This document shows positions 34,873-42,954 of a stretch of DNA of 64,000 bases, piece after piece. The notes under the pieces are model-generated. The model saw only the letters and a list, made by a program, of their open reading frames with translations. It was not told where the DNA came from and made no database searches. Both the position numbers and the translations under genes were made by a program. Origin of the DNA: Taklimakanibacter sp021828105. Its GTDB lineage: Bacteria > Pseudomonadota > Alphaproteobacteria > Rhizobiales > Aestuariivirgaceae. The DNA is taken from positions 1 to 64,000 of the forward strand of contig JAKATG010000022.1 in the NCBI GenBank assembly GCA_021828105.1. Direction: 5' to 3'. Each line of letters begins with the position of its first letter. Position 1 is the first letter of the stretch.

Positions 34873-35831
34873 GCGTTCTCGCCTCCCGGCAGGTTGCGGG
34901 CGAGCGCGTCGAGCACCGCCATGCGCACGGCGACACCCATCTCGACCTGTTCGCGGATCACCGACTGGACCCCGTCGGCGACATTCGAGTCGATCTCGAT
35001 GCCGCGATTCATCGGGCCTGGATGCATGACCAGCGCATCGGGCTTGGCGAGCTTGAGCTTCTCCTCATCGAGCCCGTAGAAGCGGTAATATTCGCGCACC
35101 GAGGGCACGAAGGCGCCGCTCATTCGTTCGAGCTGCAGCCTGAGCATCATCACCACATCCGCGCCTTCGATCCCTTCGCGCATGTTGCGATGGATCTCGA
35201 CGCCGAAGGCTTGCGCGTCGGTCGGGAGCAGCGTCGAGGGCGCCACGAGCCGTACCCGGGCGCCCAGCTTGTTGAGGAGATGGATGTTCGAGCGCGCGAC
35301 GCGCGAATGCAGCACATCGCCGCAGATCGCCACGATCAGCCCTTCGATGCGGCCCTTGCGGCGCCGGATAGTGAGCGCATCGAGCAGCGCCTGGGTCGGA
35401 TGCTCATGCTGGCCGTCACCGGCATTGACGACAGCGCAGGAGACTTTCTGGGCGAGAAGCTCGGCGGCGCCCGATGAGGGGTGGCGCACCACCAATATGT
35501 CGGGATGCATCGCATTGAGCGTCATGGCGGTATCGAGCACGGTCTCACCCTTGGAGACGGCCGAGGTCGAAACCGCCATATTGAGGACATCGGCGCCAAG
35601 GCGCTTGCCGGCGATCTCGAAGGAGCTTTGCGTTCTGGTGGACGCTTCGAAGAACAGGTTGATCTGAGTGCGCCCGGTGAGCATCACCTGGCGCTTGTCG
35701 ATCTGCCGGCTCACCTCGACATAGCGTTCGCCGAGATCGATGAGCTTGACGATATCCTGGGCGGAAAGCGGTTCGATGCCGAGCAGGTGCTGGCTTTCGA
35801 TGAGGCGTTTGGGATTGCGCGCGGAGGTCAT
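34869..35831 (-). CDS. pyrB: Aspartate carbamoyltransferase catalytic chain
   Basis: PyrB forms carbamoyl aspartate in pyrimidine synthesis. The 320-residue protein has the carbamoyl-phosphate motif FFEASTRTQSSFEIAGKRLG, the aspartate-binding HPSSGAAELLAQK and NAGDGQHEHPTQALLDALTI, and the C-terminal HPGPMNRGIEIDS. The ATG at 35831 (MTSARNPKR) replaces a longer frame that reaches 35981. It overlaps the downstream inactive dihydroorotase-like gene by 4 bp, as expected if the two proteins form a complex. Regulatory pyrI is absent. Confidence 0.96.
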   Translation of the reverse strand: MTSARNPKRLIESQHLLGIEPLSAQDIVKLIDLGERYVEVSRQIDKRQVMLTGRTQINLFFEASTRTQSSFEIAGKRLGADVLNMAVSTSAVSKGETVLDTAMTLNAMHPDILVVRHPSSGAAELLAQKVSCAVVNAGDGQHEHPTQALLDALTIRRRKGRIEGLIVAICGDVLHSRVARSNIHLLNKLGARVRLVAPSTLLPTDAQAFGVEIHRNMREGIEGADVVMMLRLQLERMSGAFVPSVREYYRFYGLDEEKLKLAKPDALVMHPGPMNRGIEIDSNVADGVQSVIREQVEMGVAVRMAVLDALARNLPGGENA

Positions 35832-36078
35832 CGAAGGCCACTGTCTAGGGACGATTCCCTTCGCCCGCAAGCGACAATGGTGGCCTGTGGGTAAGTTTGC
35901 AGGAAAGGGTAAAGTGGGAAGGGATTCCTGGCAGCCAGGCGCATCACAAAATCGCCCCGAATGTTGCTGCAGAATCGCCATGGACCGGTGCGAAGCATGA
36001 CTTCGTCAATCGGTGCCGGCGGGGCGGCATCGGGTTCACGTAACTCAACCGGGGCTAGGGGAACTGGTGGAGTGTTTC

Positions 36079-36447
36079 ATGTTGAAGATGGTTGCCGCCG
36101 GCGGCATGGCTTTGTTTGCGGCTCTGGCTTTACAGCCGGTTGACGCTAAGGCCGATACCCGCATCGGGATAGGTGTGGGTGGCGGCTGGTATCCGCCGGC
36201 CTATGAACCGAGATATCCGGTCTATGATCCCGATGACGAGGACGATGATGAAGACTACGGCTATGTCTCCTGCCGCGAGGGCAGGCGGATCGTCCGTGAC
36301 TACGGGTTCTACCGGGTCACGCCGACCCGGTGCGGCGGCTCGGTCTACCGCTATGAAGCGGTCAAGCGTGACCGGGTGTGGAGCGTCAGATTGAGCGCCC
36401 GTTCCGGCCGCATCATCAGCGCGCGTGTGATCGGAGATTATTACTGA
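36079..36447 (+). CDS. Small exported protein with acidic Asp/Tyr segment
   Basis: The ATG at 36079, with GGTGGAG upstream, gives 122 residues. A signal peptide (MVAAGGMALFAALALQPVDAKA) precedes a short mature protein with an Asp/Glu-rich stretch (DPDDEDDDEDYGY). A compact basic C-terminal domain YVSCREGRRIVRDYGFYRVTPTRC…RYEAVKRDRVWSVRLSARSGRI follows, with two Cys that may pair. This arrangement recurs in uncharacterised alphaproteobacterial exported proteins; the PepSY-like tail is suggestive only. No operon partner is evident. Confidence 0.7.
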   Translation: MLKMVAAGGMALFAALALQPVDAKADTRIGIGVGGGWYPPAYEPRYPVYDPDDEDDDEDYGYVSCREGRRIVRDYGFYRVTPTRCGGSVYRYEAVKRDRVWSVRLSARSGRIISARVIGDYY

Positions 36448-36464
36448 ACGCAAATCCAAGTCGT

Positions 36465-36486
36465 CGGGAGCGGCAAACCGCTCCCG
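36465..36486. terminator. Perfect GC-rich hairpin downstream of the small exported protein
   Basis: CGGGAGCGG-caaa-CCGCTCCCG forms a perfect 9-bp stem, 18 bp after the stop of the exported-protein gene and well before the permease. No T-run follows on either strand, so it may be a Rho-type-adjacent structure or a repeat remnant rather than a classic terminator. Confidence 0.5.
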
Positions 36487-36628
36487 GCTGTGCTGTCCGC
36501 TTTCCCATATTGAGACGGAAATTCGCGCGCGTTGCGGGCTGAGCGGTTGATATCGCCATCGCGCTGTTTGACATATCGGTAGTTGCACATAGTCTCTATC
36601 CAAGCCTAACGATGTGATGGAGATGGCG

Positions 36629-38053
36629 ATGACCGATCTCACCGCAAACGTCAGCACTCCCAAGACCGAAGCCGTCGAGCCGAGCCTGCATCGCGTGATG
36701 GGGCCGTGGCTTCTGCTGCTGTTCATCATCGGCGACATCCTGGGCACCGGCATCTATGCGCTGACCGGCCAGGTCGCCAAGCAGGTGGGCGGCGTCGTCT
36801 GGCTGCCCTTCCTGGTGGCCTTCGTCGTGGCGCTCATCACCGCCTTCAGCTATCTCGAGCTCGTCACCAAATATCCACGCGCCGCCGGTGCCGCACTCTA
36901 TACGCACAAGGCCTTCGGCATCCATTTCATCACCTTCATCGTGGCTTTTGCGGTCATGTGCTCCGGCATCACCTCGGCCTCGACCGCTTCGCGCGCCTTT
37001 GCCGCCAATCTCTCCACCGCCTTCGATCTAGGGCTTGCCGGCACCTATGGCGTGACCCTGATCGGTCTTCTCTTCATGGCCATCGTAGCGCTGGTCAATT
37101 TCCGCGGCGTCGGCGAGAGCGTGAAGGTCAATGTGCTGCTGACCTGCGTCGAGCTCACCGGCCTCCTGATCATCATCGTGATCGGCCTGTGGGCTATCGG
37201 CCTCGGCAATGGCGACGTCTCGCGCATCACCCAATTCGCCATTGCGCCCGACCGCACCGTCTTCTGGTCGGTCATCGCCGCGACGACGCTCGCCTTCTTC
37301 GCCATGGTGGGCTTCGAGGACTCGGTCAACATGGCCGAGGAATGCAAGAACCCCAGCGGCATCTTTCCGAAAGTGCTGCTCACGGGCCTGCTCATCACCT
37401 GCGCGATCTACATGCTGGTGTCGATCTCGGCGATCACGCTGGTTCCCGCCGAGCAGCTGGGCGAAGGCGAGACACCGCTGCTCAAGGTGGTGGCGGCGGG
37501 CGCACCCAGTTTCCCTGTCTGGATCTTCGGCTTCATCACCATGTTCGCGGTGGCCAACACCGCCTTGATCAACATGTTGATGGCGAGCCGCCTGGTCTAT
37601 GGCATGAGCCGCGAGCATGTGCTGCCGCCGGTGCTCGGCAAGGTCCATGCCGGCCGGCGCACGCCCTATATCGCCATCATCTTCACGACGCTGCTCGCCT
37701 TCGCCCTCATCACCTTCGTCGGCACCGTGCCGGCGCTTGGCGGGACCACGGCCTTGCTGCTGCTCTGCGTCTTCACCATCGTCAATATCGCGGTGCTGGT
37801 GCTGCGCCGCGACACGGTGGGGCACAGCCATTTCCGCACGCCCACGTTTCTGCCGGTGATCGGCGCGATCTGCTGCGCTTTCCTGGTCGGCCCATGGACC
37901 GGCCGCGACCCGGTGCAATACAAGGTCGCCGGCGTCCTCATCGGCATCGGCATCCTGCTATGGGTCGTGAATTACCTGATCAACCGCGCCATAGGCCGGA
38001 AGCCGGCCGAGCCGACGATGGAAACATCCGGCGGGCCCGGCCCGGTCAACTAG
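36629..38053 (+). CDS. APC-superfamily amino-acid permease
   Basis: This is a 474-residue integral-membrane permease with about 12 helices, starting at ATG 36629 (MTDLTANVS); GGAG precedes it at the right distance. Upstream in-frame GTG/ATG codons are alternatives. The N-terminal GDILGTGIYALTGQVAKQVGG motif is the first-helix signature of the APC family. FFAMVGFEDSVNMAEECKNP is the helix-6 to helix-7 signature of cationic or neutral amino-acid permeases. The substrate cannot be assigned. It stands alone and is convergent with the adenylate cyclase gene. Confidence 0.88.
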   Translation: MTDLTANVSTPKTEAVEPSLHRVMGPWLLLLFIIGDILGTGIYALTGQVAKQVGGVVWLPFLVAFVVALITAFSYLELVTKYPRAAGAALYTHKAFGIHFITFIVAFAVMCSGITSASTASRAFAANLSTAFDLGLAGTYGVTLIGLLFMAIVALVNFRGVGESVKVNVLLTCVELTGLLIIIVIGLWAIGLGNGDVSRITQFAIAPDRTVFWSVIAATTLAFFAMVGFEDSVNMAEECKNPSGIFPKVLLTGLLITCAIYMLVSISAITLVPAEQLGEGETPLLKVVAAGAPSFPVWIFGFITMFAVANTALINMLMASRLVYGMSREHVLPPVLGKVHAGRRTPYIAIIFTTLLAFALITFVGTVPALGGTTALLLLCVFTIVNIAVLVLRRDTVGHSHFRTPTFLPVIGAICCAFLVGPWTGRDPVQYKVAGVLIGIGILLWVVNYLINRAIGRKPAEPTMETSGGPGPVN

Positions 38054-38124
38054 TAGCTAGGATTTCGAGTGCGGCGCTGGCCTCAGAGAAGGCCCGCCGA
38101 GAACTTCCTGCCAGCGGGCATCAA

Positions 38125-39861
38125 CTATTCGAGACCTGCTCGGCGCAGACCTTCGATGTACTTGGCCCGGTCCTCAGGTCTGATCAACGGGTGATACTTT
38201 TCCACCCAGTCAATACTTAAATTCGGCTGTAGTCGCTTGCATTGCACTAGGCCCATGCGCGCCTGTTCCAAGTCATCCGCGAGACCGGCTGCCGCAGTGA
38301 AAGTGCGCCAAGCTGTGCAAAAATCAGGTCGAATCTGTACCGCCCGACGTTCTGCCGTCACCGCGTCTGCGTAACGCCCGGCAACAAAATGGCAAAGGCC
38401 CTCGATCGAGAGACTCCCGGCTTGCGTGTAGTCCCGGGGACTCAGTCGTCGTGCAAGCTCGAGTTGACTGATGCCATCTTCCGCAAGCCCTGCGTAACCA
38501 TACGCACACCCCAGAATCGTCCGGGCAAACGCAAAATTGGGGTTGCGTTGCAACGCCTCATTCAGCTCTTCAACCGCAGGCGCCAGTCGCCTCGAAAACG
38601 CATAGACATATCCGGCCGCAAAGTGAGCCCAAGGGTCATCGGGATCGAGGTCAATCGCCCGTTGTGCAAGAGCGAGGGCTTCAGATAGGCCTTGCTCAAA
38701 GTCCAGTCGTCCCGATACGACGCGGCTTGCGAATGCCCATGCCAGAAGGCTGCGCGCGCGTGCATAGTCGGGATCGAGCTCGATGGCCCGCCTCAGGAGG
38801 TTGATGCCGGTATCCTCGTCCTGGATGACCCAGGTCCAGATATAGGGCATTGCCCGCACCACACAGCCCCATGCATCGAGGCTTTCCGGCGACTTGCTCC
38901 GCAGACGAAGGCTTTCGGCAGTATAAATCTGCGGTTCGATGGCCACGACGACGCTGGCCGTGATTTCATCTTGCAGGGCAAAGATTTCCGCGGTCGGGCG
39001 GTCGTAGCGCTCAGCCCAGATGTGGGCACCGCTCTCAGCATCGATCAACTGACCGGTCACCCGCAGCCGATCGCCTCCTTTGCGTACGCTGCCTTCGAGC
39101 ACATAGCGCACCCCCAGTTCCCGTGCTATTTGACGGATGTCCGGGGATTTGCCCTTGTATGCGAAGCTCGAGTTGCGGGCGATGACGAAGAAGCCCCGGA
39201 GTTTCGATAGTGCAGTGATAATATCTTCTGCTATTCCGTCGCCGAAGTACTCCTGCTCCGGATCACCGCTCATATTCTGAAAGGGCAACACCGCGATTGA
39301 TGGTCTGTCTGGCAGTACCAACGTTTCTTTCATCGGCCTGTTGGTCCCGCCATTTACTAGTTGGTAGACGTGTACTGACTGAGCGATGTTCTTGAGTTCT
39401 TGCTTTCCGATATCTTCGAACTGGACGTCGAGCCGGTTACCGATCTGGTCACGGACCACTGAAGATACTGCGATACCTCCCGGTGGTGCCGTGCTTTCAA
39501 GCCGCGCGGCTACATTCACTCCGTCGCCGAAAATGTCGTCGCCCTCGGCAATTACGTCTCCAAGGTTTACCCCAATTCGAAATTGAATATGCCGCTCCTC
39601 AGGCCTTTCCGCATTACTCGTCGCCATCGACGATTGAATTTCGACAGCACATGCGACAGCATTTACGACGCTTGGAAACTCGGCCAACACTCCGTCGCCG
39701 GTAGCCTTGAATACTCGCCCCCTGTGTTCGGCAATCTTGGGGTCGATCAACTCCGCGCGGACAGCCTTGAGTGCCGCCACAGTACCAGCTTCATCTTGCC
39801 CCATGAGCCGGCTGTAGCCGACCAAATCGGCAGCCAAGATTGCTGCGAGTCTTCGCTCCAT
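38125..39861 (-). CDS. Adenylate/guanylate cyclase-domain protein with TolB-like and TPR domains
   Basis: This 578-residue protein begins with a class III cyclase domain (~1-165): ILAADLVGYSRLMG with the metal Asp, FKATGDGVLAEF and GDGVNVAARLE. A TolB/FlgO-like segment follows (~190-320): RPSIAVLPFQNMSGDPEQEYFGDG and VRYVLEGSVRKGGDRLRVTGQL. TPR-like helical repeats complete it (~340-560). The architecture is common and expanded in rhizobia. It would make cAMP in the cytoplasm in response to an unknown cue. By eye the gene is lower in G+C than its neighbours (31 of 60 bases at 39301-39360). Confidence 0.88.
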   Translation of the reverse strand: MERRLAAILAADLVGYSRLMGQDEAGTVAALKAVRAELIDPKIAEHRGRVFKATGDGVLAEFPSVVNAVACAVEIQSSMATSNAERPEERHIQFRIGVNLGDVIAEGDDIFGDGVNVAARLESTAPPGGIAVSSVVRDQIGNRLDVQFEDIGKQELKNIAQSVHVYQLVNGGTNRPMKETLVLPDRPSIAVLPFQNMSGDPEQEYFGDGIAEDIITALSKLRGFFVIARNSSFAYKGKSPDIRQIARELGVRYVLEGSVRKGGDRLRVTGQLIDAESGAHIWAERYDRPTAEIFALQDEITASVVVAIEPQIYTAESLRLRSKSPESLDAWGCVVRAMPYIWTWVIQDEDTGINLLRRAIELDPDYARARSLLAWAFASRVVSGRLDFEQGLSEALALAQRAIDLDPDDPWAHFAAGYVYAFSRRLAPAVEELNEALQRNPNFAFARTILGCAYGYAGLAEDGISQLELARRLSPRDYTQAGSLSIEGLCHFVAGRYADAVTAERRAVQIRPDFCTAWRTFTAAAGLADDLEQARMGLVQCKRLQPNLSIDWVEKYHPLIRPEDRAKYIEGLRRAGLE

Positions 39862-39981
39862 GATCCCTGCAAGCCAAAACCCCTAAACATGCTATTACGG
39901 CTGGTCGAGAAACGCGAGTGCGGATTGGCGTCGATCCGCATCTGGCTGCGGGTTTATGAGTCCACGCCCCAGACTTGAGTG

Positions 39982-40371
39982 CTATCCCTGGCGGCGCGCA
40001 ATGATGCGGATCTCGATCAGGGTCCCGGGCGTGATGAGCTCGCTGACGCCGATCGCCGTCCAGGCCGGGTAAGGCGCGTGGATATGCTCGTCCTTCACCT
40101 TGATGAAGGCAGCCAGATGCGTGCGCAGATCGACGTGATAGGTGGTCATCTCGACGATATCCTCAAAACCGAGCTCGGTGGCTGAGAGATTGGCCGCGAG
40201 ATGGCTGAAGACGTCGCGGAACTGCTGTTCCGGATCGGATGACACGCTGCCGTCGGGATGTGTGCCGGTCTGACCGGAGAAGAAGGCGAAATCGCCATCG
40301 AGCACGACCGGCGAGAAATGCCAGTCATTCGGATAGTGAGCGAATTGCGGAGCGGCGAATGTTTGCTTCAT
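39982..40371 (-). CDS. RidA-family protein lacking the catalytic arginine
   Basis: This 129-residue protein has the YjgF/RidA fold (FSGQTGTHPDGSVSSDPEQQFRDV and MTTYHVDLRTHLAAF). In the archetypal RidA the region PxR carries the Arg that binds the enamine/imine substrate; here the corresponding stretch reads HAPYPAWTAIGVSEL, with Trp in its place. It therefore belongs with the Rid subfamilies that lack deaminase activity. It is the last gene of the apparent ruvX-AEC-ridA run, 10 bp after the transporter stop. Confidence 0.85.
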   Translation of the reverse strand: MKQTFAAPQFAHYPNDWHFSPVVLDGDFAFFSGQTGTHPDGSVSSDPEQQFRDVFSHLAANLSATELGFEDIVEMTTYHVDLRTHLAAFIKVKDEHIHAPYPAWTAIGVSELITPGTLIEIRIIARRQG

Positions 40372-40381
40372 GACGCCTCCT

Positions 40382-41314
40382 TCAGGCCAAGAGAATGAGG
40401 ATCAGTGGAATGGTCAGCGCGGCGCAGATCACCTGCAATGTGAGTATATTGGCAACGAGCGGCGCGTCGCCACCCATTTGCCGGGCAAGGACATAGGCGC
40501 CGGAGCCCGTCGGCACGGCGGCGCAGAGTATGGCGACGGCGGCGGGCGTGCCGCCGACCCCGAAGAGGCTGAGCGTCAGATACATGAGCAGCGGCAGGAG
40601 GAGCAGCTTCAGCACGGTTGCAAGACCCACCGTCAGTTTGGCGGCGGCCGCCTCGCCGAAATGAAGTCCGGCGCCGACCGTGAGGAGCGCAAGCCCCAAG
40701 GCGCCGCGTCCGATCATGTCGAGGACTTGCGCCGCCATGCCCGGTAGCGACAGTCCCGAGAGCTGGAACAGGACGCCACCCATGGAGGAAAGGAAGAACG
40801 GGTTGCGCAGCACCCCGTGCACCAAGAGTTTCGCCGATGGCGCCTCGTTGTGGCCGCCGGCATAGAGCGACATGATGATGATGCAGACGACATTGAGAAA
40901 GGGCGTCATGGTGGCGGCACTGATCGCGGCGAGTGCCAGCGCGTCATTGCCGAAGAACAAGGGCACGATGGCGAAGGCGATGAAAGTGTGCCAGCGCGTG
41001 GCGCCCTGGAACAGGCTGGTGAATTGGGCGCCATTGATCCTGAGGGCCGAAGAGAGCGGCACGCGCAGGATGAGAAGCAGGGCGAACATGACGCTGAGCG
41101 CCACGATCATGGCGCCGGCCATGCGCCATACCGGGACGGATGAGAAATCCGCCGCGGCGATCTCCTTGAAGATGATCGCGGGGAAAAGCACGAAATAGCA
41201 AATCTGGTCGACGCCCGGCCAATGGGCATCGCCGACTAGCCTGGTCCGTCTGAGAAGGGCCCCGATCATGATCACGATGAAGACGGGCAGAAGAGCGAGG
41301 AAGATCTGGGTCAT
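40382..41314 (-). CDS. AEC-family transporter
   Basis: This 310-residue integral protein has ten predicted helices of the auxin-efflux-carrier family. The N-terminal ALLPVFIVIMIGALLRRTRLV and the paired half PTGSGAYVLARQMGGD with a final LILILLA helix are typical. Such carriers export malonate, malate or other organic anions; the substrate here is unknown. It overlaps the ruvX stop by 4 bp and precedes the RidA gene, indicating a shared transcript. Confidence 0.88.
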   Translation of the reverse strand: MTQIFLALLPVFIVIMIGALLRRTRLVGDAHWPGVDQICYFVLFPAIIFKEIAAADFSSVPVWRMAGAMIVALSVMFALLLILRVPLSSALRINGAQFTSLFQGATRWHTFIAFAIVPLFFGNDALALAAISAATMTPFLNVVCIIIMSLYAGGHNEAPSAKLLVHGVLRNPFFLSSMGGVLFQLSGLSLPGMAAQVLDMIGRGALGLALLTVGAGLHFGEAAAAKLTVGLATVLKLLLLPLLMYLTLSLFGVGGTPAAVAILCAAVPTGSGAYVLARQMGGDAPLVANILTLQVICAALTIPLILILLA

Positions 41315-41772
41315 CGCTTGAGCGAGTCGAGGGCGGATTGCAGGATATAGGCGGCGGCAAGCTTGTCGACGATTTCGGCGCGCCGGCCGCGGCTCGTATC
41401 GGCATCGATCAGCATGCGCTCGACGGCGGCGGTGGAAAGCCTTTCATCCCAGAAGACGATGGGCAGAGGCGTGAGCTTGCCGAGATTGCGGGCGAAGGCA
41501 CGGGTCGATTGCGCCCGGGGCCCCTCACTCCCGTCCATATTGAGGGGAAGGCCCAGGACAAAGAGGCCCGCTTGCCGTTCCGCGGCAATGGCAAGAAGGC
41601 GCTTGGCATCCTCGGTGAATTTTTTTCGCAAAATCGTTTCGATGGGCGAGGCGATCCGGCGCGTAATGTCGCTGATGGCGATGCCGATCGTCTTGCTGCC
41701 GAGATCGAGGCCGATCACGGGCACATTAAGCGGCAGGTCGGCGATCGCCTCGGCAAAGGATGGAGAATCCAT
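41311..41772 (-). CDS. ruvX: Putative pre-16S rRNA nuclease / Holliday-junction resolvase-like YqgF
   Basis: This 153-residue RNase H-fold protein shows the YqgF pattern: VIGLDLGSKTIGIAIS with the first metal Asp, LGLPLNMDGSEGPRAQSTRAFA, and the closing VFWDERLSTAAVERMLIDAD and DKLAAAYILQSALD. The E. coli homologue processes the 5' end of 16S rRNA, while the name ruvX reflects fold similarity to resolvases. It lies first in the ruvX-AEC-ridA run. It is divergent from the UPF0173 hydrolase gene, 69 bp away. Confidence 0.93.
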   Translation of the reverse strand: MDSPSFAEAIADLPLNVPVIGLDLGSKTIGIAISDITRRIASPIETILRKKFTEDAKRLLAIAAERQAGLFVLGLPLNMDGSEGPRAQSTRAFARNLGKLTPLPIVFWDERLSTAAVERMLIDADTSRGRRAEIVDKLAAAYILQSALDSLKR

Positions 41773-41840
41773 GACGCCCTCTTACGCGACTGCTCAACCG
41801 CGCAAAAGGGTGGTAGAAGCGACGGAGAGGAGAAAAGCCA

Positions 41841-42548
41841 ATGAAAATCACCTATTTCGGCCATTCGGCCTTCCGCATCGAAACCGGCAGCGCCGTCATC
41901 ATGCTGGATCCGTTTTTGTCGGGAAATCCCTTGTTCAAAGACGATGCCAAGGAGGTCGCGCGCGGCGCCACCCATGTGCTCCTGACGCATGGGCATGACG
42001 ATCACCTGGGCGACACGGTCGAGATCTGCCGGGACAACAATGCGACGCTGGTCGCCAATTTCGAGATCGCCATGTATCTGGCCGCCAAGGGTGTCGCCAA
42101 TTATTCGCCCGGCAACCATGGCGGGCGCATCTCTTTTGCGGATTTCGACTGCGTCTTCACCAATGCCTGGCATTCCTCCTCGCATGTCGAGAATGGCACG
42201 CCGATCTATCTCGGCAATCCAGCTGGCTTCGTTATCCTGCCCAAGAGGGAGAAAGGGCGCAGCCTCTATATCTCGGGCGATACCGGCATCACCCAGGACA
42301 TGAAGCTCGTCCACGACCTCTACAAGCCGGCATTCGGGATCATGTGCATCGGCGACCGCTTTACCATGGGGCCGGACCAGGCGGCCCATGCCTGCAAGAC
42401 CTTCTTCAAGTTCAAGAAGGTCATTCCCTGCCACTTCGCCACTTTCGAGGGCTTCCTCATTCCCGACGCCAAGCCTTTCGTCAAAGCCATGGGACCGAAG
42501 GGCAAGACCGTCGCGGTCATGAAGCCGGGCGAGGCGATAACGGTCTGA
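41841..42548 (+). CDS. Metal-dependent hydrolase (UPF0173, metallo-beta-lactamase fold)
   Basis: This 235-residue protein starts MKITYFGHSAFRIE and carries the metallo-beta-lactamase motif LTHGHDDHLGD. The later ligands are in NAWHSSS, ISGDTGITQDM and CHFATF. UPF0173 members bind two zinc ions; the physiological substrate is unknown. The gene stands alone between the ruvX gene (divergent) and the GMC cluster (convergent). Length matches the family. Confidence 0.93.
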   Translation: MKITYFGHSAFRIETGSAVIMLDPFLSGNPLFKDDAKEVARGATHVLLTHGHDDHLGDTVEICRDNNATLVANFEIAMYLAAKGVANYSPGNHGGRISFADFDCVFTNAWHSSSHVENGTPIYLGNPAGFVILPKREKGRSLYISGDTGITQDMKLVHDLYKPAFGIMCIGDRFTMGPDQAAHACKTFFKFKKVIPCHFATFEGFLIPDAKPFVKAMGPKGKTVAVMKPGEAITV

Positions 42549-42564
42549 CTTTCCTGATCGCGCA

Positions 42565-42954
42565 CTATCGCCACAGGCGCTTGCGCTCGGCGACCCGGGC
42601 GAGGGCCGGCATCAGCGCATCATCCATGGGCGCTATCGAGTGGCCTTGCGGCTGCGGTGGCGCGCTGCGCCAGCCCATGGCTTCGAGCACCTGGCCCGAT
42701 TCGTAATAGGCCTTGATCAGCGCCAGCACGAGATCGCGGAATTCCTGCGCATGATCGGCTTCGAGGTTCGAGAGTATGCCATGGCGCTTGCCCGCCTCGG
42801 CGAAATCCGGATGGTCAACGGCCAGCGCCTTGATCGGCGAGGCCGATTGCGCGAGGACCGCCATGACATCGGGAATGAGCGAGCCGGGCGGCAGGCCGGT
42901 CTCGTCGCCAGGCAGGATCAGATCGGCCAGAAGCCTGAGATGCGAAGGCGTCAT
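42565..42954 (-). CDS. Gluconate 2-dehydrogenase subunit 3-like small subunit
   Basis: This 129-residue helical protein resembles the small subunit that accompanies GMC-type membrane dehydrogenases, with LRLLADLILPGDETGLPPGSL and PDVMAVLAQSA near the start and AHAQEFRDLVL-like helices later. Unlike many family members it shows no Tat-type signal. It overlaps the upstream GMC gene stop by 4 bp, so the two proteins are made together and probably form a complex. No cytochrome c subunit gene is adjacent. Confidence 0.75.
   Translation of the reverse strand: MTPSHLRLLADLILPGDETGLPPGSLIPDVMAVLAQSASPIKALAVDHPDFAEAGKRHGILSNLEADHAQEFRDLVLALIKAYYESGQVLEAMGWRSAPPQPQGHSIAPMDDALMPALARVAERKRLWR

Noticed and set aside
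33559..35079. A 506-codon plus-strand frame
   Set aside because: It is antisense to the dihydroorotase-like and pyrB genes, which carry the family motifs.
36706..38220. A 504-codon plus-strand frame with His/Arg-rich composition
   Set aside because: It is a frame-shifted shadow of the APC permease, which has transmembrane pattern and motifs.
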